58,430 nt of DNA from Opitutales bacterium (GTDB lineage: Bacteria > Verrucomicrobiota > Verrucomicrobiia > Opitutales > Seribacteraceae), in contig JAOFOL010000010.1 of NCBI GenBank assembly GCA_028042835.1, positions 1 through 58,430 on the forward strand, given 5' to 3'. How positions within the stretch are numbered: the stretch's first letter is position 1; each line of letters opens with the position of its first letter. The notes under the pieces were generated by a model that worked only from the letters and a program-made list of their open reading frames with translations, was not told the DNA's origin and ran no database searches. Positions 43,954 to 52,476 of the stretch are shown here, one piece after another. The translations under genes and the position numbers were made by a program.

Positions 43954-46317
43954 CTATCGCCATTTAGGGTGCTCAGGAACCTGACCGTTACCCACTTGTT
44001 TTTTCCATGACTCTAATAATTTGAGGTTATGATTGGCGACATTTTTGGAGTTGGCTTCTTTGCGATCAGCAGGGTTGGCCCAAAAGCGGCCAATTAAATC
44101 AAGAAATGTGAGCACAGTTTTAAACTCTCCTTTTACTGCAAGTTCTCCGGCCAAAATAAAGTCTGGACCAAAGGAATTTAACTGGGGCGAGCCTTGAATA
44201 TCAGCTGATGCAAGCAAATGTTTTTTGGCTTCCAAAATATTTTCTTTTGAGAGAGCAATTCGACCAAGTACCTGATTAGACTTTGCGATAGCATTTCCAT
44301 AATTCCAGTCATCTTGGTATTTGGATGCCAACTCTAGTAGTTCTTCGGCAAGTGATTGAGCCCTTTTGATTTTGCCTTCCCGCATTGCATTGTTTGCAGC
44401 CTCCCCGAGAGCGTAGAATCGTTCACGCTGATTTTTTGCGGCACTTAGATCTCCGCTTGCAATTCTCATGCCTCGCTCTCTTTCTTTTGGCGATACTCCC
44501 TGATGTGCTGAAGGGGTCGAGATTGTGGTAGGCATCAGATCAAAGTAGTCGAGGTTAACGCCGCCTTTTTTCTGGCTCCTGAAAAGGAGTTGGTTTTTTC
44601 CGGGTTTTAAGTCCAGATATACCTTGGCCGCCTTATGGGTGCTCCATCCGCCGGTTGTTGGGAGGAGCAGGTCGGTTTGTTTCTCCCCGTTTACGAGCAG
44701 GGCGATGCTGGCATTTCCTCCACAGGCATAGCCCATTGTCATGAGAAACTCACCCCCTTTTTTACCGCCGTCCACTTCGATGGTGACGGATGCACCCATG
44801 TTTTGCATGCCACCGACATGTTTGCCGCCGGCAGTGGCACCACCGGAGACTTTGCCTTTCTCAAATTCATACCGTTTCCCCTTGGGCTTACCTGTCTTAA
44901 AGAGTTTCATGGTATGGTTGGGACTCTGATCAATCAAGGCAACCAGACGATCAGCGATCTCCGGGTTCTGATCTATTACATTCCTGGTTTCGCCAATATC
45001 CTTAATCAGGTGGAAGAGTTGTTTTTCCTGTGGATTATCTTTGGGCATTTCTCCCCGGGGGAATGCCCAGTTTCCGTATTTGCGTCCGGCACGATATTTC
45101 CAGGGTCCGCTACGGACTCCGGAATTATTGGAGTAATAAAAGGTTGTGTAGGGAGTTTTTTCTTCAGGGCCACCCATGATCAGGTTTTCAATATTATGGC
45201 CATCCGGTTCAAGCTTCAGATCGTTTGGGAGCTTAATTCCTGAGATGGCGGAAAAGGTGGGGAGCATATCCATGGCCGTAGCCACTTCCTTGCACTCAGT
45301 CTCCGCAGGAATTTTGCCCGGCCAGCGCATCACGCAGGGTACGCGTTGGCCTCCTTCGTAGCTCGAACCTTTGCCGTCGCGAAGGGGTTTGGCGGATCCT
45401 CCATGATCCCCCTTGATCAGCCAGGGGCCGTTATCGGAGGTGAAGATAACCAGAGTGTCATCATCCACGCCATGTTCCTTGAGTGCGTCAAGGACACGGC
45501 CGGTGTTGTAGTCGATTTCCTCGATCACATCGCCATAGATCCCGCCGGCACTCTTTCCTTCGAAGTCCATGGAAACGAAAAGGGGCGTGTGGGGCATGGG
45601 GTTGGCGAGGTAGACGAAAAAGGGCTTCTTTTCATTTACGCTTTCCTTGATGAACCGGATGCTTTCGTCAGCGATTCGCCGGGTAATGGTTCGTTGATCG
45701 AGCGGAAATTCAATGCATTCCTCATCACGCATCAGGGGAACCTTGTCCTTGAGCTTGGGTTGGTGTCCGGGTTTGGCATCGGCAAAGGCTCTTTTGATTG
45801 TCTCCTGTGACATGCCTTCGAGGTAGTGGCAGTCCTTGGCATATTTCATATTCTCGGCCGGATACATATCGTTGCTGTAGGGAACCCCGTAAAAAGTATC
45901 GAATCCCTGATTGGTGGGGAGAAACTTGGGTTCGTCCCCGAGGTGCCACTTGCCGACTGCAAGGGTTTTGTACCCGGCACTTTTGAGAAGTTCGGCAATG
46001 GTGAAGTGCCTGGGTTCCAATCCATGGGATCCGCGGTTGGGGAAAAACACTCCCCGTACCCCAACCCTCATGGGGTAGCATCCGGTAAGCAGGGCGGCGC
46101 GTGACGCAGAACAGACTGCGGAGGCAACATAGAAGCTGGTAAACTTGCGGCCTTCCTTCGCCATTTGATCAACGCGTGGGGTTTTGATCTTATCCGCACC
46201 GAAGCAGCCAAGGTCGGCATAGCCCATATCGTCATTGAAGATGATTACAAAATTGGGCTTTTTCGCGTGCGAGACAAGTGCGGTGATTAAAAATAAAAGA
46301 AGGCTGTAAAGTTTCAT
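43954..46317 (-). CDS. Secreted sulfatase with CBM-like and helical C-terminus
   Basis: A 787-residue protein. The first about 490 residues form a sulfatase: signal 1-18, metal motif PNFVIIFNDDMGYADLGCFGAD, formylglycine site C69-S-A-S-R73, SDNGPWLIKGDHGG and QLFHLIKDIGETRNVI. Residues about 500-610 form a CBM6/35-like beta sandwich (ASVTIEVDGGKKGGEFLMTMGY, GKNQLLFRSQKKGGVNLDYFDLMP). The last about 170 residues are helical and TPR-like. It should bind and desulfate a polymer. The sulfatase at 46337 lies 20 bases upstream. Confidence 0.9.
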   Translation of the reverse strand: MKLYSLLLFLITALVSHAKKPNFVIIFNDDMGYADLGCFGADKIKTPRVDQMAKEGRKFTSFYVASAVCSASRAALLTGCYPMRVGVRGVFFPNRGSHGLEPRHFTIAELLKSAGYKTLAVGKWHLGDEPKFLPTNQGFDTFYGVPYSNDMYPAENMKYAKDCHYLEGMSQETIKRAFADAKPGHQPKLKDKVPLMRDEECIEFPLDQRTITRRIADESIRFIKESVNEKKPFFVYLANPMPHTPLFVSMDFEGKSAGGIYGDVIEEIDYNTGRVLDALKEHGVDDDTLVIFTSDNGPWLIKGDHGGSAKPLRDGKGSSYEGGQRVPCVMRWPGKIPAETECKEVATAMDMLPTFSAISGIKLPNDLKLEPDGHNIENLIMGGPEEKTPYTTFYYSNNSGVRSGPWKYRAGRKYGNWAFPRGEMPKDNPQEKQLFHLIKDIGETRNVIDQNPEIADRLVALIDQSPNHTMKLFKTGKPKGKRYEFEKGKVSGGATAGGKHVGGMQNMGASVTIEVDGGKKGGEFLMTMGYACGGNASIALLVNGEKQTDLLLPTTGGWSTHKAAKVYLDLKPGKNQLLFRSQKKGGVNLDYFDLMPTTISTPSAHQGVSPKERERGMRIASGDLSAAKNQRERFYALGEAANNAMREGKIKRAQSLAEELLELASKYQDDWNYGNAIAKSNQVLGRIALSKENILEAKKHLLASADIQGSPQLNSFGPDFILAGELAVKGEFKTVLTFLDLIGRFWANPADRKEANSKNVANHNLKLLESWKKQVGNGQVPEHPKWR

Positions 46318-46336
46318 GTGCAGGGCTGAAAGTTGT

Positions 46337-47989
46337 TTATTTGTTTAATTCTGCGAAAGTGAGCTTAGCGTCGCCGTTGCCATCGCGTCGACTGAATTGC
46401 TTTTTCAGTGCGGGTACATTCCGGCCTTCCGGATTGCCGATGTATTCCTTGAGGATGAGGAAACCGTCCTCGTTTTTATCCATCTTTTTGAATTGGGCGG
46501 CGGAGTAGGTCTTTTTTGGTTTGGGTGTGGATGCATGATCCGGATTATAATTGGGGTTTGGGGTCGGATAGATGGCCCCGGTTTTCGCGAGAAATTTGTC
46601 CAGTTCCTTGCTAAGTTCCACAACTTTTTTGGGGTGCTTCTTGGAGACTTCGTTTCTTTCTCCAATATCTTTCTTTAAATGGAATAACCAATGTTCGTGA
46701 TCCCCGTTGGGTGCATTATGAAGCAAACGTATGAGTTTCCATTCATTATCATAAATGGCGGCACTGTTAGGAAAGGTATCGGGCACTTTGGTGGCGTGAG
46801 GAAAGTAGGTGAAGATAGGTCTATTATCCATGGGCTTACCTTCCAGAGCGGGACGGATTGAAATGCCGTCAAAGGTTTGCTCTTCATTTTTTGGGATTCC
46901 CAGCAGATCCAAGATGGTTGGGTAAAAATCGGTGGAAGTTACAAGTTCTTTCGATTTTGATTTTTTCTCAATATGCCCCGGCCAAACCGCAATACATGGA
47001 ACCCGTACACCGCCATCCCAGTTGTTTCCTTTTCCTCCGCGTAATGGCCGGTTGGAGGTCGGGGTGGTGCCGTCCACCTGGCTGTACATATTCCCACCAT
47101 TGTCGGAATAGAAAAAGATCAGGGTGCTTTTACTGAGTTTAAGCTCGTCTAATTGATCGAGTACCCGCCCAACGTTGTCATCAAGTGACTTGACCATGGC
47201 CGCGTAGGTTGGTGAATTTTGGGCGTCGTCGGGGTCGATTTTGTCTTTGTATGACTCGATATAGTCTGTCTTTGCATTAAATGGGCCGTGAACGGAGAAT
47301 TGCCAGTAGTTTAAAAAGAACGGTTTTTTATCTGCTGCTCGTTTTTTCAGGTAGGTGTCTATTTCATCGGCCATGCGGTCTTCAATGTGTTCGCCCGGGT
47401 AAGCCTCCTTGAAATCAGGGAATTTCCACGGTGCCACATAACTGCCCGCCGGTCCGGGTCCAAACCAATTGGGAATGTCGACATCAAAGCCGTGATCCAG
47501 AGCAGTGAAGGGGCTCCTGCCCAAGTGCCATTTTCCAAAGTGAGCCGTATGATAACCGGCTTGTTTAAGGGTTTTGGCCATATTCGGATACTTTGTGTCG
47601 AGCCGGTTCACTTTTGTCACAGTAAGCAGTTTGTGGTGGGCGGGTGTCTTCAGCTTGAGACTGGGTCGTAGGATTGGTTCGCCTGCAAGGTGGCAGGTGG
47701 GTGCGGTCAATCCGGTTCGTGCCGGGTGAAGTCCGGTTAGTACGGCCGAACGAGTGGGGGAACAGAGAGGGCTGGCAGTGTATGCCCGTTCAAAAAGCAT
47801 TCCCCGCTTAGCTAAGCGTTCAAGATTAGGGGTTTCATAAAGCGCGGTGTGGCCATACAGAGTTGTGTCGGCCCAACCCAAGTCGTCCGCCATGATAAAA
47901 ACGACATTGGGTTTTGCGGAAAACAGAGTGCCAAGCAGGCAAAGGAAAGAGAAGGAATGGAAAAGGAGGTTTAAAGGACGAAGATTCAT
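46337..47989 (-). CDS. Secreted sulfatase with C-terminal EF-hands
   Basis: A 550-residue protein. It has a signal peptide (1-25), metal motif PNVVFIMADDLGWADTTLYG, formylglycine site C76-S-P-T-R80, YSDNGGNMYS in the second loop and HLKKDIGERNEV at the end of the sulfatase. The final about 55 residues hold two EF-hand-like loops (DKNEDGFLILKEY and DGNGDAKLTFAEL), each with Asp/Asn at positions expected for Ca2+. This calcium-binding tail may attach the enzyme to a cell-surface or matrix partner. It precedes the CBM-bearing sulfatase in one operon. Confidence 0.92.
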   Translation of the reverse strand: MNLRPLNLLFHSFSFLCLLGTLFSAKPNVVFIMADDLGWADTTLYGHTALYETPNLERLAKRGMLFERAYTASPLCSPTRSAVLTGLHPARTGLTAPTCHLAGEPILRPSLKLKTPAHHKLLTVTKVNRLDTKYPNMAKTLKQAGYHTAHFGKWHLGRSPFTALDHGFDVDIPNWFGPGPAGSYVAPWKFPDFKEAYPGEHIEDRMADEIDTYLKKRAADKKPFFLNYWQFSVHGPFNAKTDYIESYKDKIDPDDAQNSPTYAAMVKSLDDNVGRVLDQLDELKLSKSTLIFFYSDNGGNMYSQVDGTTPTSNRPLRGGKGNNWDGGVRVPCIAVWPGHIEKKSKSKELVTSTDFYPTILDLLGIPKNEEQTFDGISIRPALEGKPMDNRPIFTYFPHATKVPDTFPNSAAIYDNEWKLIRLLHNAPNGDHEHWLFHLKKDIGERNEVSKKHPKKVVELSKELDKFLAKTGAIYPTPNPNYNPDHASTPKPKKTYSAAQFKKMDKNEDGFLILKEYIGNPEGRNVPALKKQFSRRDGNGDAKLTFAELNK

Positions 47990-48045
47990 AAGGTTCTAAT
48001 GTTATCTAACCTCATATTCTTATGGATTATGAGAACATAATCAGT

Positions 48046-48210
48046 TTATTTCTTCTTTTTGTTTTCTGTGGTGTGGTAAACCGAGAGCTTATCCAATATT
48101 TTCTGACTAGCTACTGCACTACTCGTTCCTTTCTTAGAAACAAAATTACCGTAGAGTTGCCGGCCCGACTTCCTGACCGGTTTGCTGAGTATACGCCACA
48201 TCTTATGTAG
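48046..48210 (-). pseudogene. Decayed C-terminal remnant of a sulfatase gene
   Basis: The minus strand reads in one frame from about 48210 to the TAA at 48046: LHKMWRILSKPVRKSGRQLYGNFV, then KGTSSAVASQKILDKLSVYHTTENKKKK. It matches the tail of the intact sulfatase at 56481 (LKKMKAILTRTVKELGPRPYGDFV, EGTSDAEASQKVLDQRAAYHANENKKKK), including the four terminal Lys codons. Upstream the frame is closed within about 20 bases, so only the end of the gene is left. It lies between the sulfatase at 46337 and the DUF4838 gene. Confidence 0.75.
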
Positions 48211-48248
48211 TCGTGGGGATAGCTTTACTCATTCGCGAAGTTCTTTTG

Positions 48249-51200
48249 CTACTTCGGAGCCCGTTGTCTGGCTGCATTAACTTCTTGGATTGATTTGAGG
48301 ATATTTTTCTTCCAAGTGCCCTGCAACTTATTGGGGTTGGCCCGATCCAGAGTTTTCAGGGCATCTTTGAATTGATCGCGTTTTGTTTGAATCCGGGCAA
48401 TCCCCTGTATTGCAGAAAATTGCTCCGATCCACCGATGCGTTCGCGACCGCTGACGATAGCATCGAAGGCTTCGTAAGCGCGGGCGTCGTCTCCAAGGTT
48501 GCATTCCCGGTTCTGGGCAAGCATCAATAACGTCGCGTCACGGTCTTTCCGGTCGCTGGTCCATGGCAGAGCCTTGCTTAGGTCAGTCTCGGCTTTGGCT
48601 CCGTCTTTGGTGACGTAGTAGGCTCGGCCCCGGTTGCGGTATCCGTCGCCGCGTTTCCAGAAAGGCCATTGGGTAATATCTTCATTAGCGAATTGGGAAA
48701 TCACTTCGGGAGCTTTTCCCTGAATGAGGAGGTGTTGCATTTGCGCGGTCTTTTTCACCGATTCGAGAGGGATCTGTTCGACGATCGGTCCCGCCTCTTT
48801 TCTACTAAGGAAAGCAGCCTGCTCGAGAGCGGCTGATTTTTGGAAGTCGTTGATTTTTTCGATTTCCGCCAGGGCAAGAAACGCATCCGCCTTGCGCTCC
48901 CGGACGGCGCTACGATAGCCAATCGCAAAGTCAGTAACCTCCGGATTGGATTCGAACGTGTGGGATTTCCCGGCGTAAAATTGAGCAAACTTCATCGGTA
49001 CGTGAAACTTTTTGGTTCCGGTCGGTGACAGGGCGCTGAGCTCTTGGCCATCTTCGCGGATTCGTTGGCGGCAGATATTGATATGCCAAGGGAGACTCTG
49101 GGTTGGTTTGCGGCCGATGACTTGATGGTAGGGATCATTTTCATCCTGGGTCACGGGAATGCGAATCTCCACCGTCCAGTGATCGTTCTCAACCCTCGTC
49201 GCGACTTCGGCTTTGGAACTCCACCGGAGGCTTTTACTGCCTTCCCGATCAAGATCGACGATCTTTCCATCCGGACTGATCGCGATCTGGTAGTAAGAAT
49301 GCGTCTCGGTGGCGATTTCGATCTCGATGGCATCGCCACGCCAAAGGGCCATATCGTCGTCGCGAGTAGCGGCGTTGACAGGCTTTTCTCCAAGCAGTTC
49401 ATCACAGCGAATCGCGAAGTAGACACTGTTGTCCAGCCACCCGGATTTGAACGTCGTTCCAAAGGTAGGGATGTGACCGGTTTGCAGTTCAACTAGTTTG
49501 CCCTGAGAAGCTACGGGACATTTCTGCCAGTAGACATCCTCGAGTTTTCCGTCGATCAAAATGCCAGTTGCGTCGCCGAGCAAACGTACCTTGGGGACTG
49601 GCCCCCTTTTTTGGCCGAGCTGTTTTGTTTTCATTCGTAGTCCTTTCAGAAAATCGTCAATGAGATTGAGACGCTTCCCATACGAGCTTTCAGGCTCCGC
49701 TTTTGATTGGGCCTGGGCGAAGAGCTCAAGTGCCTTGTCGGCAATGGCTTTGTCCTTCTCCATCGCCTTCCAGTTTTCCTCGCAGTAGGTAAAAAAAGCA
49801 TGCATTTGCTTCTCGGCAGGGCCGTAGAATAGCCGGCAGTACTCGCGAAACATAGCATCGCCATTCGCTTCCTTTCCACCCCAATACATTCGGGCCGTGA
49901 AGTAGACCATAAAGTGGTTGAACCCGATGCCGGTCGTATCGAAATCGCCGCCTGCCGACAGCCAGATATCTTCGCCCATTGAGATCCCCTTAGTCGCATT
50001 GACTGTCTCAGTGAGTGCTTTAGGAGCAAAGCTGGGCAGATACCAACCGCGACCGGTAAATGGAAAGTTTTCGAAAAAGATAATTGGATTGTCAGTCTTT
50101 TTGCTCCACGCCGCACGAAGGTTTTTCGGAGCCACTTCGCCTTCGCCTTTGTAACCAGCCTTGTTGATCGGGCGTCGGCCACCGACGATGCAAACGAGGA
50201 CGTTCGGCTCCAGCTTTTTGATATTCTCCGGAGGTAAAGTGTAGACCCCATAGCCTCCGTTGAGGACCTTCGCTTCCGGGTGGGTCTTGGCGATCTCCTT
50301 TGCCACGCGATTAGTGAAATCCCAGATGTGATTACTCAGTTTGCCCCGTTCGTGTCGATCCGGCGAATCCTTGCCCCGGCATTTTTCACATTGGCAAATC
50401 GCAGTGTAGCCATCGGGCGGCATCAGCGAAACACATTTAAAATGGTAGTTATCCACCAGAGCTCGGACATAAAACAAAGTTTCCTTGAAAAGTCCCTCGT
50501 CTGAATAGCAGAGCTGGATTTTGGAGCTCCCAGGTTTGAAATCGCGCTTGCCGCCGTACAGAGCAAACCATTCGGGATGCTCCGCAAAGACCTTTTCGTT
50601 ATTTGTCATCCCTGACATTCCATGAGCGATATTGAGACGTTCGTCATTGCGGGTTCCCAGACGCATCGCCCACATCGAAGTATGGTAACCTGCCGTGCTA
50701 AAGCGGAAATTAAATTGCCGTAGCGGAAAATCGGGCGTCACGGTTTCGTCGATTTGAGGAAGGGGAATTGATTTCATCTTTGGCATGACTTCTCCCAAGT
50801 CACCGGGCAAATACCATCGGGCACCGAGTTTGCGGAGGTAGCCGCATACCGCGTTGAAACTGCCGCGTTCGTCGAGTCCCCAGATTTCGAGAGTCTCTTT
50901 TTTATCCGTCACTGCACCGTCGGGTTTCCCAGTCTCGCCGGGCAATCGCAACCGGTTTTTGTAGAGATTTCTAGACGGCATGCCGAAAGGAGCTCCGACT
51001 ATTTTCTCCCATTCCGCCTGGGCTCTCGGCTTATCCCCGTTATTACGGGCAAAAGGATGCACCGGCTCGAAATCACTGTCGTCCCCGATCAGTGCGAGCC
51101 AATTATCGCCGGAAACGATGCGGTAAGCGCCGTGTTTGAGACCCTCCGAAGTAACGCCGAGTTTTGCCGCGTGCGGGCTTTCGCCTACGTAGATCTGAAC

Positions 51201-51413
51201 TGGAACATCGGCGGATGGCTTCGTTTTAATGGGCAGCCTTTCGCCTGAGATCTTCGCAACATAGGTCTGGAGATCAGCCGCTGCCAGCCTTGTCGAGCGT
51301 GCCGGAGATTCTGCGATGATGATCTCAGCGCGCGATTCGCCGTTTTCGACAAGGAAGGAGTCGGCCCCAGCGAACGCCGGGAAAAGTAGGGTCAGTAAAA
51401 GAAGAAGTTTCAT
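48249..51413 (-). CDS. DUF4838 protein with CBM9-like domain and TPR-like end
   Basis: About 1054 residues from the ATG at 51413; an ATG at 51431 is an alternative. After a signal peptide, RAEIIIAESPARSTRLAAADLQTYVAKISGERLPI is the GH20-domain-2-like part. The DUF4838 core follows, with a Cys pair region ICQCEKCRGKDSP. A CBM9-like domain comes next (about 690-860, WRGDAIEIEIATETHSYYQIAISPDG), and a helical region of about 200 residues ends the protein. DUF4838 proteins are predicted glycoside hydrolase relatives acting on hexosamine-bearing glycans. It follows the PIG-L gene. Confidence 0.85.
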   Translation of the reverse strand: MKLLLLLTLLFPAFAGADSFLVENGESRAEIIIAESPARSTRLAAADLQTYVAKISGERLPIKTKPSADVPVQIYVGESPHAAKLGVTSEGLKHGAYRIVSGDNWLALIGDDSDFEPVHPFARNNGDKPRAQAEWEKIVGAPFGMPSRNLYKNRLRLPGETGKPDGAVTDKKETLEIWGLDERGSFNAVCGYLRKLGARWYLPGDLGEVMPKMKSIPLPQIDETVTPDFPLRQFNFRFSTAGYHTSMWAMRLGTRNDERLNIAHGMSGMTNNEKVFAEHPEWFALYGGKRDFKPGSSKIQLCYSDEGLFKETLFYVRALVDNYHFKCVSLMPPDGYTAICQCEKCRGKDSPDRHERGKLSNHIWDFTNRVAKEIAKTHPEAKVLNGGYGVYTLPPENIKKLEPNVLVCIVGGRRPINKAGYKGEGEVAPKNLRAAWSKKTDNPIIFFENFPFTGRGWYLPSFAPKALTETVNATKGISMGEDIWLSAGGDFDTTGIGFNHFMVYFTARMYWGGKEANGDAMFREYCRLFYGPAEKQMHAFFTYCEENWKAMEKDKAIADKALELFAQAQSKAEPESSYGKRLNLIDDFLKGLRMKTKQLGQKRGPVPKVRLLGDATGILIDGKLEDVYWQKCPVASQGKLVELQTGHIPTFGTTFKSGWLDNSVYFAIRCDELLGEKPVNAATRDDDMALWRGDAIEIEIATETHSYYQIAISPDGKIVDLDREGSKSLRWSSKAEVATRVENDHWTVEIRIPVTQDENDPYHQVIGRKPTQSLPWHINICRQRIREDGQELSALSPTGTKKFHVPMKFAQFYAGKSHTFESNPEVTDFAIGYRSAVRERKADAFLALAEIEKINDFQKSAALEQAAFLSRKEAGPIVEQIPLESVKKTAQMQHLLIQGKAPEVISQFANEDITQWPFWKRGDGYRNRGRAYYVTKDGAKAETDLSKALPWTSDRKDRDATLLMLAQNRECNLGDDARAYEAFDAIVSGRERIGGSEQFSAIQGIARIQTKRDQFKDALKTLDRANPNKLQGTWKKNILKSIQEVNAARQRAPK

Positions 51414-51469
51414 ATAGTCTGTGTTCGTCATGGTTTGGTCCTAGTTAAATGCTTATTGAAGAACAACTC

Positions 51470-52363
51470 TTACTCTGCTCCAAAGAACGGAAACAACTTC
51501 GTACGTAATTCTGTCGGCTTGGGTTGGCGGCCGTACTGGCTGAGTTCGAAGGTCTCGGCAAATTGGACGGTACGGCCTTTTTCTTCGCCGTAAAGTTCCA
51601 CCAATAGGTCCCGATATTTGTAGGCTTCTTTACGTTGGCGACCGGACCAACGGATCTTTAACCAGAAGCGCCGCGCTTTCTCGTCGCCGGCGGGAGGAGC
51701 CACACTAGTTCCGCCGCGCCGTTCGTAAACCTGCGATTCAATCTCGTGCAGACCATCAAGCTTCTGGTTGAACACCTCATCGAGCGCCACGGCGATATCG
51801 GGCTCAAATGGACGCGGAGTGGTGAAGTTGTCGCTGCTGAAAAGAAACACCGGCATGCTTTCCAGTGCGGGCACATCGGGACAAAACCGGCTCGCGGTGA
51901 CCAGGAATGAGCAATCCTGGATCAGCTGCGCCACGGCACGATGATCAGGGTGATAATCTGATGCCCGGTGACCGATCACGATATCGGCTCGCCATTCGCG
52001 GATCACCCGGACAAAAAGCTTGCGCGTTTCCAGATCGGGCATCAGCTCGCCATCGGGTATATCAAGCACCCTGGCGCTGACTCCAAGTTTGCGCGCACAG
52101 GCTTCCACCTCCGCTTTTCGCCGTGCGGCGACTTCTTCGCGGGTCCCTTTGCGATCACTCACGTCGCCGTTGGTCGCCGAGACTAACTGCACGTGATGGC
52201 CAAGTTTCGCCCATTTCACCGCTGTGCCACCGGCCTTGTATTCCGCGTCGTCGGGGTGGCCTCCGATGACAATGATCCGCAGTTTGTCGTCGTCCTCCTC
52301 GGCGTGGAGGTGCACGAATGGTAACAGGAACAGGACTGTGAGATTCAGAAGGATGTATTTCAT
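51470..52363 (-). CDS. PIG-L/LmbE-type deacetylase, secreted
   Basis: About 297 residues from the ATG at 52363 (alternative 52384). The signal peptide is KYILLNLTVLFLLPFVHLHA. The zinc motif RIIVIGGHPDDAEYKAGG and the later HRASDYHPDHRAVAQL give the His-Pro-Asp-Asp and the third His ligand. The family removes acetyl from N-acetylglucosamine-type sugars. It lies between two DUF4838 genes on the same strand and may deacetylate what they bind or cleave. Base composition is richer in GC than the surrounding sulfatase genes. Confidence 0.88.
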   Translation of the reverse strand: MKYILLNLTVLFLLPFVHLHAEEDDDKLRIIVIGGHPDDAEYKAGGTAVKWAKLGHHVQLVSATNGDVSDRKGTREEVAARRKAEVEACARKLGVSARVLDIPDGELMPDLETRKLFVRVIREWRADIVIGHRASDYHPDHRAVAQLIQDCSFLVTASRFCPDVPALESMPVFLFSSDNFTTPRPFEPDIAVALDEVFNQKLDGLHEIESQVYERRGGTSVAPPAGDEKARRFWLKIRWSGRQRKEAYKYRDLLVELYGEEKGRTVQFAETFELSQYGRQPKPTELRTKLFPFFGAE

Positions 52364-52476
52364 TTTGTGGAATATTGGAGCCATGGTTTGATGTTATTCG
52401 AATTTTGATCGAAGTCCTGTGCTGTCGAAGTTCATGGTTTCATGGAAATGAGTCACTTCATTATTTCAACCATTGT

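Noticed and set aside
44635-45243. 202-codon plus-strand frame opposite the CBM-bearing sulfatase
   Set aside because: Antisense shadow with no recognisable domain.
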